NCBI RefSeq assembly: GCF_000621125.1 | Contig: NZ_JHZC01000004.1 | Span: 558,001-622,000 of the forward strand | Length of the DNA: 64,000 nt | Direction: 5' to 3' | Source of the DNA: Maribacter antarcticus DSM 21422 | GTDB lineage: Bacteria; Bacteroidota; Bacteroidia; Flavobacteriales; Flavobacteriaceae | In this document: one piece after another, positions 1-7,891 of the stretch | Layout: every line of letters starts with the position of its first letter | How positions within the stretch are numbered: the first letter of the stretch is position 1 | The notes under the pieces: generated by a model | The model's database searches: none | What the model saw: the letters and a program-made list of their open reading frames with translations, nothing else | What the model was told of the DNA's origin: nothing | Made by a program: the position numbers and the translations under genes

Positions 1-265
1 TAATAGTTTGTTTCAAACTGCCATTAATGCTCATTTTGCCCTCTTTCAATTTGCGACCAAACTACGGAGGTGAAAAGTAACTCCTTCCTACACTGGCATC
101 GGATACCAAGTTTTTAGCCTCATAGATTTAAGTAACAGCAGGGTCCTTAATGTACTAAGACCAATTAGCCGCATTAGAAAGGAATTTACTTTTTGGACAT
201 TTGTCCTATAACAAGCGTCAATAGCGTCTTAATTTTGCTCATGTTAATTTAAGAAACAAAAAAAG
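1..265. other. Non-coding left edge of window
   Basis: No convincing gene is seen here. The stretch is AT-rich and all frames are interrupted. A near-palindrome (GGACATTTGTCC) sits around 197-208. It could be the spacer of an accessory cassette or the remains of a gene lying outside the window; I cannot assign it. Confidence 0.3.
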
Positions 266-1285
266 ATGAGTACTACTATTTTAATTATAGGCGGAACTGG
301 TTTGATAGGAAAAACCATTCATAATATGCTTTCCAAAAGAGATTCACAGTTAAAAATACTAATTGGAACACGAAAAAAAGACTCAATACCAAATCACATC
401 CAGTTAGATGTAAATGACTTTGAATCATTTGAATCATTGAAAAAACATGCTATAACTATAATTATCGTTTGCACAAAAGACGCAAATAATCATGTTATGA
501 ATTACGCTATAAAACATAAAATTGATTATACCGATATTACAAAACCTTCAAATGAGTTATTAAAGGCTCATGAGAGCATTAAAAATAATTTAATAGATAG
601 TAAAATTGTGTTTAGTTCGGGTTGGATGGGAGGCATTGCACCATCATTACTCTATTCTACCGGTGTATTGGCAAAAGACATACAAAGTGTTAAAATGATG
701 GTGTACTACTCTACTAAAGATAAAGCAGGCAGTAGTTCAGCAGATTTTATGGCTCATAATGTGAGTAAACCATTTTTCTTTTATCAAAATAATTTAGCTA
801 AGAAAACAAAACATTTTTTAGATGGAGAGGATACTAAATTTGACTTTGATAATCAAAAAAGAACAGTATCTGACTTTGATATTCCAGATTTGTATATTTT
901 TAATCAAATAGAACACATTCCAAATGTAAGAGCCAAAATGATATTTGATTCTAAAATAGTTACAGCCATATTGCCATTCATGCAAAAAATAGGATTTTTT
1001 AAAATGTTAAACTTTAGAGAAAAGAAATGGATTTTTGGTGGTAGTGGAAATGGTGATATTTCATCATTTGAAATTATATATACTGACAATGGGTCAAAAG
1101 AAAAGAAAATAGTTTTGAAATGTGAAGCGGGTCAATCAGAACTTACTGCTTTTTCAACAGTGCTTCATGTTGAAAAAATGCTAGAAAATTCAAGCCAAAA
1201 GGGTATTTATTTTAGTCACCAGTTGCATGAACCTAAGAAATTTATTGATGCACTAACTTCAAATAAATCAATAGTAGTTCACTAG
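266..1285 (+). CDS. Saccharopine dehydrogenase-like NAD(P)-binding protein
   Basis: Cytoplasmic Rossmann-fold protein of 339 aa. The N-terminus (residues 4-16) carries the dinucleotide-binding glycine pattern GGTGLIG directly after a beta strand, as in the NADP-binding domain of saccharopine dehydrogenase-like proteins. A second conserved stretch, GWMGGIAPSLL, lies near residues 118-128. No signal peptide or membrane helix is visible. The substrate cannot be inferred: this family includes many uncharacterised oxidoreductases. The gene is very AT-rich (Lys, Asn and Ile codons abundant) compared with the ggt and amidohydrolase genes downstream, which with the flanking spacer hairpins suggests an acquired accessory gene. 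The ATG at 266 follows an A-rich leader. Confidence 0.6.
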   Translation: MSTTILIIGGTGLIGKTIHNMLSKRDSQLKILIGTRKKDSIPNHIQLDVNDFESFESLKKHAITIIIVCTKDANNHVMNYAIKHKIDYTDITKPSNELLKAHESIKNNLIDSKIVFSSGWMGGIAPSLLYSTGVLAKDIQSVKMMVYYSTKDKAGSSSADFMAHNVSKPFFFYQNNLAKKTKHFLDGEDTKFDFDNQKRTVSDFDIPDLYIFNQIEHIPNVRAKMIFDSKIVTAILPFMQKIGFFKMLNFREKKWIFGGSGNGDISSFEIIYTDNGSKEKKIVLKCEAGQSELTAFSTVLHVEKMLENSSQKGIYFSHQLHEPKKFIDALTSNKSIVVH

Positions 1286-1363
1286 TTTATGATGAGATAT
1301 ATTTTAATTATTTAAGGTTGTCTAAAAAAAGACAGGCGTAATTTTATATGTAAATAAAACCGA

Positions 1364-1392
1364 AACTTAGTGCTTTTCCCTTGCACTAAGTT
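1364..1392 (+). terminator. 10-bp perfect hairpin between two accessory genes
   Basis: AACTTAGTGC at 1364-1373 pairs perfectly with GCACTAAGTT at 1383-1392 across a 9-nt loop, followed by CTTTAAATTAG. It may terminate the upstream gene, although the U tract is poor, or it may be part of a cassette-type spacer just upstream of the next gene start at 1423. A shorter hairpin (GTCT-A7-GAC) precedes it near 1320-1333. Confidence 0.4.
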
Positions 1393-1422
1393 CTTTAAAT
1401 TAGCGTTTGGTAACCCTATAAA

Positions 1423-1922
1423 ATGAACCATAGCTACTATTTAAAATCTAATAAAGAACATAACCATATTCAATTGAAAATTGGGGCTGCCGCTTTCGTT
1501 TTGAATTTGATGGTTTTAGTAGTATCATTTTGGAGGGGTTATTACTTTTTTATTTTTCTTTCAATACGTGTAACTGGTTCTATAATTGCCCCCTTTTTTG
1601 ATATTCCAGCCCTTAAAAAAATGGTAAATTGATTTACTATTCTTCTCTTTTTATTACCGAAAAAGAGCAAAAAGGAATCATCAAAATTCATGGCGGTTCA
1701 TTGTTTGATTATGTTTTTGTGTTAGACAAAACATTAAGTGGAAAGCAGAGAACCAATTTTATACTTCAAAAGTATTTAGAAGGACTTTTGAATTTAATAG
1801 ATGTCTGTGAAAAAGATGGTAATACGCTAGTCAAAATTAAGGGAACGACCTATATTTTAAATGAACGAACGGCTAATAAAATTGGATTCAATAGCATCAA
1901 AACTGACATTATTCAAAACTAA
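1423..1922 (+). pseudogene. Small membrane protein, frameshifted in an A7 run
   Basis: Two reading frames look like one gene split by a one-base shift. The first part (1423-1632) encodes about 68 residues with two hydrophobic segments (around residues 22-40 and 44-60). It meets a TGA just after the A7 run at 1615-1621. The second part (to 1922) starts in another frame and encodes a soluble domain with KGIIKIHGGSLFDY and FILQKYLEGLLNL. Adding one A to the run joins them smoothly as LKKNGKLIYYSS, giving a protein of about 166 aa: two membrane helices plus a cytosolic tail. A -1 ribosomal slip on the same A run would have the same result. I do not recognise a function. The lesion could be real decay, phase variation, programmed slippage or a homopolymer sequencing error. 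Confidence 0.6.
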
Positions 1923-2285
1923 TCTTGACATACAATTATGTAAATGTCTTGATCTCAAATTCTATTGCGAAAAGAAAAATATCATTCCCAAAAATGAATA
2001 CTATTAAAACGTTTGAAAGTACCATAGTGGCAGTAATTAAACGAAGAGCATTCATGGAAGGATAGAATGATAAATTAAAAAAGACTATTGCTAAAAAGGA
2101 ATAACAATAATAAGGGTGAAGTACCTTACCGAAAAGTCACTCTATGTTAACAAAGCCCGCCAAACATAAAATTTGGCGGTTTGAATAAAATCAACCTTAA
2201 AATTGTAAGTTTGACTAAGGGCTAAACCGAAAAGCAAGAGCGGTTCAGTCCCCTACTTTTCATATACGAACCGTTATCTAGAATT
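1923..2285. other. Gene-free spacer with hairpin, cassette-boundary-like
   Basis: No gene of useful length. It contains an 8-bp stem, CCGCCAAA (2157-2164) with TTTGGCGG (2172-2179). It ends with CCCTACTTTTCATATACGAA and CCGTTAT just before the ggt start. The general layout (central GCCGCC-type hairpin, then a CCCxTACT...CGAxxCGTT-like end directly before a gene) resembles the spacer at 53265-53457 read on the minus strand, though sequence identity is low. A 23-codon frame (ATG at 1994) is too short to support. Confidence 0.35.
2180..2213 (+). promoter_or_regulatory. Possible flavobacterial promoter for ggt
   Basis: TTTG at 2180-2183 and TAAGTTTG at 2206-2213 match the Bacteroidota sigma-A pattern (TTTG at about -33, TAnnTTTG at about -7) with a 22-nt spacing. 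Transcription would start near 2220, some 65 nt ahead of the ggt ATG. Motif match only. Confidence 0.3.
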
Positions 2286-3998
2286 ATGAAATACACCTAT
2301 CTATTTAGTATCGCCTTATTATTAGTTTCTCTTAACGCTACTGATGTTAGTGGTCAAACGTATGCCCGAAATGGTCTTGTTGCTTCAAGCAGTAAAATAG
2401 CATCAGAAGTAGGAATCGATATCTTAAAAAAAGGAGGTAATGCTATTGATGCTTCTGTTGCAACTGCCTTTGTATTAGCTGTAACACATCCATCGGCTGG
2501 AAATATTGGCGGAGGTGGATTTCTAGTGTTTATGGATGCTACAGGAAGTGCAACCACCATCGATTTTCGGGAAAAAGCACCTCTAAAAGCATCTCCAGAG
2601 ATGTTTCTTGATAAAGCCGGAAACCTTGCAAAGGGGCTTAATCATACTGGAAGAGAAACAACAATCAATCACATTGGGGCAAAGTCCATAGGGGTTCCTG
2701 GTACCGTAGCGGGTCTGTATCTTGCTCATCAAAAATATGGCAGTCTACCTTGGGCAGATTTGGTTCAGCCGGCCATTGAAATAGCAGAAGACGGTTTTCT
2801 TCTAACTTGGAGTTTATTTGAACGAGAAACTAATTTTGAGGCCAATTCACCTATTCCATTTTTAAAAGCGTACTTCAGAAAGGACGGTGGTGAGCTCACA
2901 CAGTTTGGAGAACTTTGGAAACAACCTGAGTTGGCTAATACGCTATCAGAAATTAGAGATCATGGTAAGGATGGTTTTTACAAAGGGGTGGTCGCAAAAG
3001 AAATAGTAAAATTCATGAAGGAGAATGGTGGTATCATAAGCCTTAAAGACCTTAAGCGTTATACAGCCGTAGAAAGGAAACCTCTAAAAGGAACTTATAA
3101 AGACTACGACATCTACTCCATGGCACCACCAAGCTCAGGAGGTGTTGCCCTTATTGAAATGATGAATCTCATGGAATTAGCAGACCTAGATGCCATCGAA
3201 TTCAACTCTACCGCCTATGTTCATCTGCTAGCCGAAGTCATGCGGAGAGCTTTTGCAGATAGAGCAGAACATTTGGGGGATGCAGATTTTAATGAAGATA
3301 TTCCCTTAGATAAGCTTACTTCTAAAGCATTTGCTAAAATGAGATTTGAAAATATTGATATGGCTAAGGCATCTGTGAGCGACGCTACTAAATTTGGACA
3401 GCTATATGATGGGAGTAGTACCACGCATTTTTCTGTGGCTGATGCATACGGCAATGCGGTATCATTAACCTACACTCTAGAAAATAGCTATGGCTCAGGC
3501 ATGGGTTCAGATAAGCTGGGTTTTATATTTAACAATGAAATGGGTGATTTTAATCCCGTGCCTGGCAACACTTCTACCACGGGCCAAATTGGAACAAATC
3601 CGAACCTCATCCAACCTGAAAAAAGGATGCTTTCAAGCATGACACCTACTATCGTGGCGAAAGATGGCAAGCCGTATCTTATCATTGGTAGTCCAGGAGG
3701 ACGAACCATTATTAACACCGTTTTCCAAACTGTGTTAAATGTTATAGACTATGATATGCAAGTTGATAAGGCTATTGAAGCCATGAAAATTCATCATTCT
3801 TGGTTGCCGGATAGCATAATGTATGAAAGAGATTTATTATCTCCTGATACTAGAAAAGCACTAGAAGCTATGAATCATAAGTTAATCCCTGTAAATAGAT
3901 TGGGTGCGTTGATGGGAATTCAAATCGATGTAAAAAACAATATCATGATAGGAGCTTCCGATTCTTCAAGTCCGGACGGGGCTGCGATAGGATATTAA
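2286..3998 (+). CDS. ggt: Gamma-glutamyltransferase, periplasmic
   Basis: Gamma-glutamyltranspeptidase of 570 aa, the usual length for this N-terminal-nucleophile hydrolase. It cleaves gamma-glutamyl bonds (glutathione and conjugates) in the periplasm. Residues 1-23 form a signal peptide ending in VSGQ. The N-terminal signature KGGNAIDASVATAF is at about residues 50-63. The autocleavage site and catalytic nucleophile is Thr379 in the motif TTHFSV. Further on, NSYGSGMGS and MLSSMTPT correspond to the lid and substrate-binding segments of the family. The enzyme is made as a proenzyme and splits before Thr379 into large and small subunits. The gene stands alone on the + strand and converges with the amidohydrolase operon. 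Key residues are all present, so it should be active. Confidence 0.95.
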   Translation: MKYTYLFSIALLLVSLNATDVSGQTYARNGLVASSSKIASEVGIDILKKGGNAIDASVATAFVLAVTHPSAGNIGGGGFLVFMDATGSATTIDFREKAPLKASPEMFLDKAGNLAKGLNHTGRETTINHIGAKSIGVPGTVAGLYLAHQKYGSLPWADLVQPAIEIAEDGFLLTWSLFERETNFEANSPIPFLKAYFRKDGGELTQFGELWKQPELANTLSEIRDHGKDGFYKGVVAKEIVKFMKENGGIISLKDLKRYTAVERKPLKGTYKDYDIYSMAPPSSGGVALIEMMNLMELADLDAIEFNSTAYVHLLAEVMRRAFADRAEHLGDADFNEDIPLDKLTSKAFAKMRFENIDMAKASVSDATKFGQLYDGSSTTHFSVADAYGNAVSLTYTLENSYGSGMGSDKLGFIFNNEMGDFNPVPGNTSTTGQIGTNPNLIQPEKRMLSSMTPTIVAKDGKPYLIIGSPGGRTIINTVFQTVLNVIDYDMQVDKAIEAMKIHHSWLPDSIMYERDLLSPDTRKALEAMNHKLIPVNRLGALMGIQIDVKNNIMIGASDSSSPDGAAIGY

Positions 3999-4131
3999 CT
4001 ATTTCTAACCACCCCAGACTGCATTCAAACGTAATTTAGCGCAACGTTTTACTTCATTGCAAAGAACTAAGATTCTTTAGAAAAATACGATAGTATGTGT
4101 TGCCCCAGAATACCTCTGGTTAATGGTATCG

Positions 4132-5382
4132 TTAGGGTCTTTTGTAAATAACCCCATCTTTCATAACAAAAGGAACTTCTTTCATAGCGGAAATATCTTT
4201 TAATGGGTTGCCCTTTACGGCGATAATATCAGCCAGGTATCCTTTCTCTAGTTTTCCTAATTGGTTAAGATGGAAGGTTTTTGCATTTCCAGCCGTTGCC
4301 GATTTAAGCACTTCCAAGGGCTGCATACCATAGGCTACCATAAGTTCCATTTCTCGGTAGTTTTCTCCGTGTGGAAAAACACCTACATCACCTCCAAAAA
4401 CAACGTTCACACCAGAATCTAAGGCTAGTTGAAAAGACTTTTTTTTATTCTTGATGCGTTCAGGATCAGAGTCAATTCCCTTTTTCCAACCACCATATCG
4501 GGTAATGGCATCGCCTGCCGCCAAAGTAGGGCAGTAGCCTATGCCTTTTTCTTTCATTAATTTAAAAATCTCTAACGTACCTCCATCGCCATGTTCAATA
4601 GTCTCTACGCCAGCGGCTATAGCTCTTTTCATGCCTTCTGGGGTACTCGCGTGGGCCACTACATATTTGCCTGCACTACTAGCGGTTGCTACCATAGCAT
4701 CCAGCTCTTGTTGTAAAAAGGTTGGTTGGGAGTCGGCACCTGGTGTCCATCGATAGTCAGCGTATACCTTAATCAAATCTACACCATTGCCCATTTGTCT
4801 TCGAACGGTTTCAATAAGAGGTGCTTCTCCGCTGGCCGGTTCTGCACCCAAAGGAACAGTTACCGCGTCATGAAAACCCTTTGGGCCGTAGGCGCCCGTA
4901 GCCACGATTGCTGGCCCAGCCACTAATAATCTAGGACCAGGGATGATACCATTATCTATGGTTTTCTTTAAATATACATCGGTGTAACCCGCTCCTTCAG
5001 CACCTAAGTCACGCATGGTAGTGATTCCCGCTTGTAAGGATTTTTGGGCATGTACCGTTCCTCTAATGGCACGCTCTACGGGTGATTCTTTAAGCACTTG
5101 ATCGTTCCATGAGGTTTCGTTGTACGGGTGTAGTAACAAATGGGAGTGCCCTTCGATAATACCAGGCATCAACGTTGTCCCGTCAAGGCGAAGGGTCTTG
5201 GTATTCTTAGGTACTTTTAAACCCGATAAAGGGCCAGCATATGTAATGCTGTTATGCTCTACAAGAACTACCCAATTTGTATGTAGCTCGCTACCGTCGA
5301 ACACGTGTTCTGGTTGCAGTACCGTTTGGGCATTACTAAGTTGGAAAACCAAAAATGCCCCTACTAAAAGTAATTTGTTCAT
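4132..5382 (-). CDS. Secreted metal-dependent amidohydrolase
   Basis: Exported amidohydrolase of 416 aa in the prolidase/imidazolonepropionase-like subfamily. A signal peptide covers residues 1-18 (cleavage after SNA). The metal site is visible in order: HSH in GIIEGHSHLLLHP, the lysine of LIKVYADY (expected to be carboxylated), the histidines of VVAHAST and IEHGDGG, and the aspartate of VVFGGDVG. A C-terminal ADIIAVKGNPL strand returns to the small beta domain, as usual. Substrates of this subfamily include Xaa-Pro dipeptides and cyclic imides, so only a broad hydrolase call is safe. The start lies 8 bp after the stop of the paralogous gene at 5391-6821, so the two are very likely co-transcribed. 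Confidence 0.85.
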   Translation of the reverse strand: MNKLLLVGAFLVFQLSNAQTVLQPEHVFDGSELHTNWVVLVEHNSITYAGPLSGLKVPKNTKTLRLDGTTLMPGIIEGHSHLLLHPYNETSWNDQVLKESPVERAIRGTVHAQKSLQAGITTMRDLGAEGAGYTDVYLKKTIDNGIIPGPRLLVAGPAIVATGAYGPKGFHDAVTVPLGAEPASGEAPLIETVRRQMGNGVDLIKVYADYRWTPGADSQPTFLQQELDAMVATASSAGKYVVAHASTPEGMKRAIAAGVETIEHGDGGTLEIFKLMKEKGIGYCPTLAAGDAITRYGGWKKGIDSDPERIKNKKKSFQLALDSGVNVVFGGDVGVFPHGENYREMELMVAYGMQPLEVLKSATAGNAKTFHLNQLGKLEKGYLADIIAVKGNPLKDISAMKEVPFVMKDGVIYKRP

Positions 5383-5390
5383 GTGCTGCT

Positions 5391-6821
5391 TTAATTGTTA
5401 TCGTTGGCTAAAGATTCTAGTTGTTTGTTCAGGTTGTTGATTTCCCAAACGGCACCTTCTTTAATGACCATGCGTATGTTCTGAGTCTGAGAAATATCAT
5501 CAAGAGGATTTCCGTTTAAAATAACGATGTCTGCTATATTGTTCGCTTTCAACTGTCCATAATCAGTATCCTTTTTTAGGAATCGGGCGCCATTATAGGC
5601 TGAGGTTTTTAGCGCTTCCAAAGGAGATATTCCTGTTTTGACCAACTGCTCCAGTTCTTTATGTAATGAAATGCCGGGATAGGTATACGAATTAAAAGCA
5701 CCACTGTCAGAACCTGCTAAAAGTCCAACACCGGAATCATGAAGAGATTTTGTGAGTACACCAAAAAACTGTTGTAGCGCCTTGCGGTCCCTTGTTTGTT
5801 CTTCACTCGCATTTAATGCACGTTGTATCCTTCCTGCGTAGGTTTTTACAATATCAGTATCCATGTATTTTAAATAGGCATCGTTTTGGTGGTTTGTTTC
5901 GTCCAGATAGCTCAACGTTTCCCCAATGTGTAGCGTGGGTACAACATAAACATCATGATTCTTTAGATTTGCAAAGGTTTTTTGAGCTACACTATCCGTA
6001 TAACCAGCCATCAGTAAAGGCATGGCATCCCAAAAACCGATTTCTTTGCGGACTAACTGTGATGTAATAGCTGCTTCATTGGCAGCGCAGCCCTTCATGA
6101 TGTAATATAAATGCTCAACCGCATCTACTCCCGCAGAAATAGTTGCATCCAAGGTAACGGTAAAGGGCATGTGTCCAGACGTAATTAAACCACGTTCCTC
6201 GGCTGCTTTAATGGTATTCAGATAGTTTTCTCCCGTAATACGGCTATCGTACAATTTCACAAAATCAACTTGTAAACTTTGAAGTGAATCCAAGGCTATA
6301 GCGATATCACTCTTGTTAGTGACCTCCAAAGAACCAGCCCACGTGCCATTTGGTCCGTCTATCTTTGGTCCAGATGTGAATATGGTGGGTCCAATGAGGT
6401 CACCAGATGCTATACTGTCCCGCCATGCCATTACAGCAGCAGTTAAATCTCCGCCTGCGTCCCGTACCGTAGTTATACCATTGGTAATATATAATTTAAG
6501 AAAATCCCTATTGGCTTTTAGTAGTGAATCTCCACCTCTAAAATGAACATGATTATCCCAAAAACCAGGTAAGATATACTGGTCGGTTACATCGATTACT
6601 TTGGTCGCAGCTATATGTTCAGCATCGTTTGGAATCACGAGTTTTTCAATTATTCCATCCTTTATAAAAATATCTTTAACACTAACAATGCCGGTTTCAA
6701 GGTCAATAACATTTCCGTTTTTTAAAATGACATCATAAGCGATAGCGTGGTCCTCTTTGCAGCTAAAAAAAGACATTATCACGAAAAGCATACTCATACA
6801 AAAAAAAGAAAAACGACCCAT
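5391..6821 (-). CDS. Amidohydrolase lipoprotein
   Basis: Amidohydrolase of 476 aa with a lipoprotein signal (FFSC, Cys at about residue 20), so probably anchored to a membrane facing the periplasm or surface. Metal-binding elements are HVH in FWDNHVHFRGG, the lysine of FVKLYDS, the histidines of SGHMPF and VEHLYY, and the aspartate of LAGSDSGAF. It shares the prolidase-like amidohydrolase fold with the downstream gene at 4132-5382 but is diverged in sequence. It is the first gene of the two-gene operon. The pair, one soluble and one lipid-anchored, suggests processing of related extracytoplasmic substrates; the substrate itself is unknown. Confidence 0.85.
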   Translation of the reverse strand: MGRFSFFCMSMLFVIMSFFSCKEDHAIAYDVILKNGNVIDLETGIVSVKDIFIKDGIIEKLVIPNDAEHIAATKVIDVTDQYILPGFWDNHVHFRGGDSLLKANRDFLKLYITNGITTVRDAGGDLTAAVMAWRDSIASGDLIGPTIFTSGPKIDGPNGTWAGSLEVTNKSDIAIALDSLQSLQVDFVKLYDSRITGENYLNTIKAAEERGLITSGHMPFTVTLDATISAGVDAVEHLYYIMKGCAANEAAITSQLVRKEIGFWDAMPLLMAGYTDSVAQKTFANLKNHDVYVVPTLHIGETLSYLDETNHQNDAYLKYMDTDIVKTYAGRIQRALNASEEQTRDRKALQQFFGVLTKSLHDSGVGLLAGSDSGAFNSYTYPGISLHKELEQLVKTGISPLEALKTSAYNGARFLKKDTDYGQLKANNIADIVILNGNPLDDISQTQNIRMVIKEGAVWEINNLNKQLESLANDNN

Positions 6822-6859
6822 AAATTCAGCTAAAAGTTAGACCGGAAAGGTAAAAAAAA

Positions 6860-7627
6860 TTACCGATTTATAATTCTTCTAATGCCTATAAAAATTAGAA
6901 TAAATGCGGAATAACCTATAAAGAAAGGGATAATATACTGATCAAGGCCTAGCACCAGCATAACACCAATAATCAGTAACTGGAAACCTAGTCCAAAGGT
7001 AGATACTGCTGTCATTAACCATCCTGGAAGATGACTACCATCCGCTGCTTTGCCGTCCAAAGAATAAATGATACGGTCAAATACCCCGTATAGAACCGTG
7101 TATAGCGAAAATAAGATATTCACATTACGTTGACTTTCACCCTTAAGTGCCTTTGGTGTCATCGTCTCAAATACTCTACTCGTAGTATCGCCTTGGTGTT
7201 TATTTCTTAGGATTACATAGTAATAGTTATACAAGGTGCCTTGGAGTTGTATGCCAAAAAATGCCAGTAAAGTTAACCATATAGAGCCTTCAGTTACGTA
7301 CCAGATGGTTATTAATATCAGTAGGTTTAGAATGATGTCGGAAACTGAATCTAGGTATCTACCGGTATGTGATGGGGTGTTTTTTACCCGTGCCAATTCG
7401 CCATCGGCAGCATCCAGAACAGATTTTAATACTAAGAAGAACAAGGTAGACCAATAATATTGGTTCAAAAGACACGCAATAGCTATTAACCCGGCTATTA
7501 CAAACATAATAGTTACGTGGATAGGTGTAAAAGAGGTGTGTTTAAGGGTTTTTGCAATAACTTTTGCAATAGGTCTACCGTAATCCGATAAATCCAAGAA
7601 TTGATGTTCCTTGGGTAATTTTGACAT
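6860..7627 (-). CDS. CDP-alcohol phosphatidyltransferase family protein
   Basis: Integral membrane enzyme of 255 aa with about six hydrophobic segments. The family signature D-G-x2-A-R-x8-G-x3-D-x3-D is visible: DAADGELARVKNTPS followed by GRYLDSVSD. Its aspartates bind the metal and CDP-alcohol. It would transfer a phosphoryl-alcohol group from a CDP-activated donor, making a phospholipid or phospholipid-like product; the acceptor cannot be told from sequence. I chose the ATG at 7627 (MSKLPKEHQF) over an upstream GTG at 7681, because the extra residues look like untranslated leader. It is followed by the amidohydrolase operon on the same strand with a 38-bp gap, so it may be transcribed with it. 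Confidence 0.8.
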   Translation of the reverse strand: MSKLPKEHQFLDLSDYGRPIAKVIAKTLKHTSFTPIHVTIMFVIAGLIAIACLLNQYYWSTLFFLVLKSVLDAADGELARVKNTPSHTGRYLDSVSDIILNLLILITIWYVTEGSIWLTLLAFFGIQLQGTLYNYYYVILRNKHQGDTTSRVFETMTPKALKGESQRNVNILFSLYTVLYGVFDRIIYSLDGKAADGSHLPGWLMTAVSTFGLGFQLLIIGVMLVLGLDQYIIPFFIGYSAFILIFIGIRRIINR

Positions 7628-7891
7628 GCGATTTGTACCTGACCGGAAAACCAATAACGGAAACACGCTAGCTTGGTACACCTTTCAAATACGCGGCAAA
7701 AATAAGACTAATTTTACAACTTGCTAACATTGAAATCCGAATGATTTTTGGTCATATGTTCGGAAGTTTGGACTCGGTTGGTTTTTATTGTTTTACACAA
7801 AATTTAAGTTGTAAGGTATAAACTGTTGCTAATTGTATTTCCAATGTGTAGTTTTAAACCTTGTTTACTAATTATTATGAAGTTGCCTCGC

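Noticed and set aside
7628-7681. GTG start of the CDP-alcohol phosphatidyltransferase
   Set aside because: An ATG 18 codons inside gives a better start and the added residues have no family counterpart that I know.
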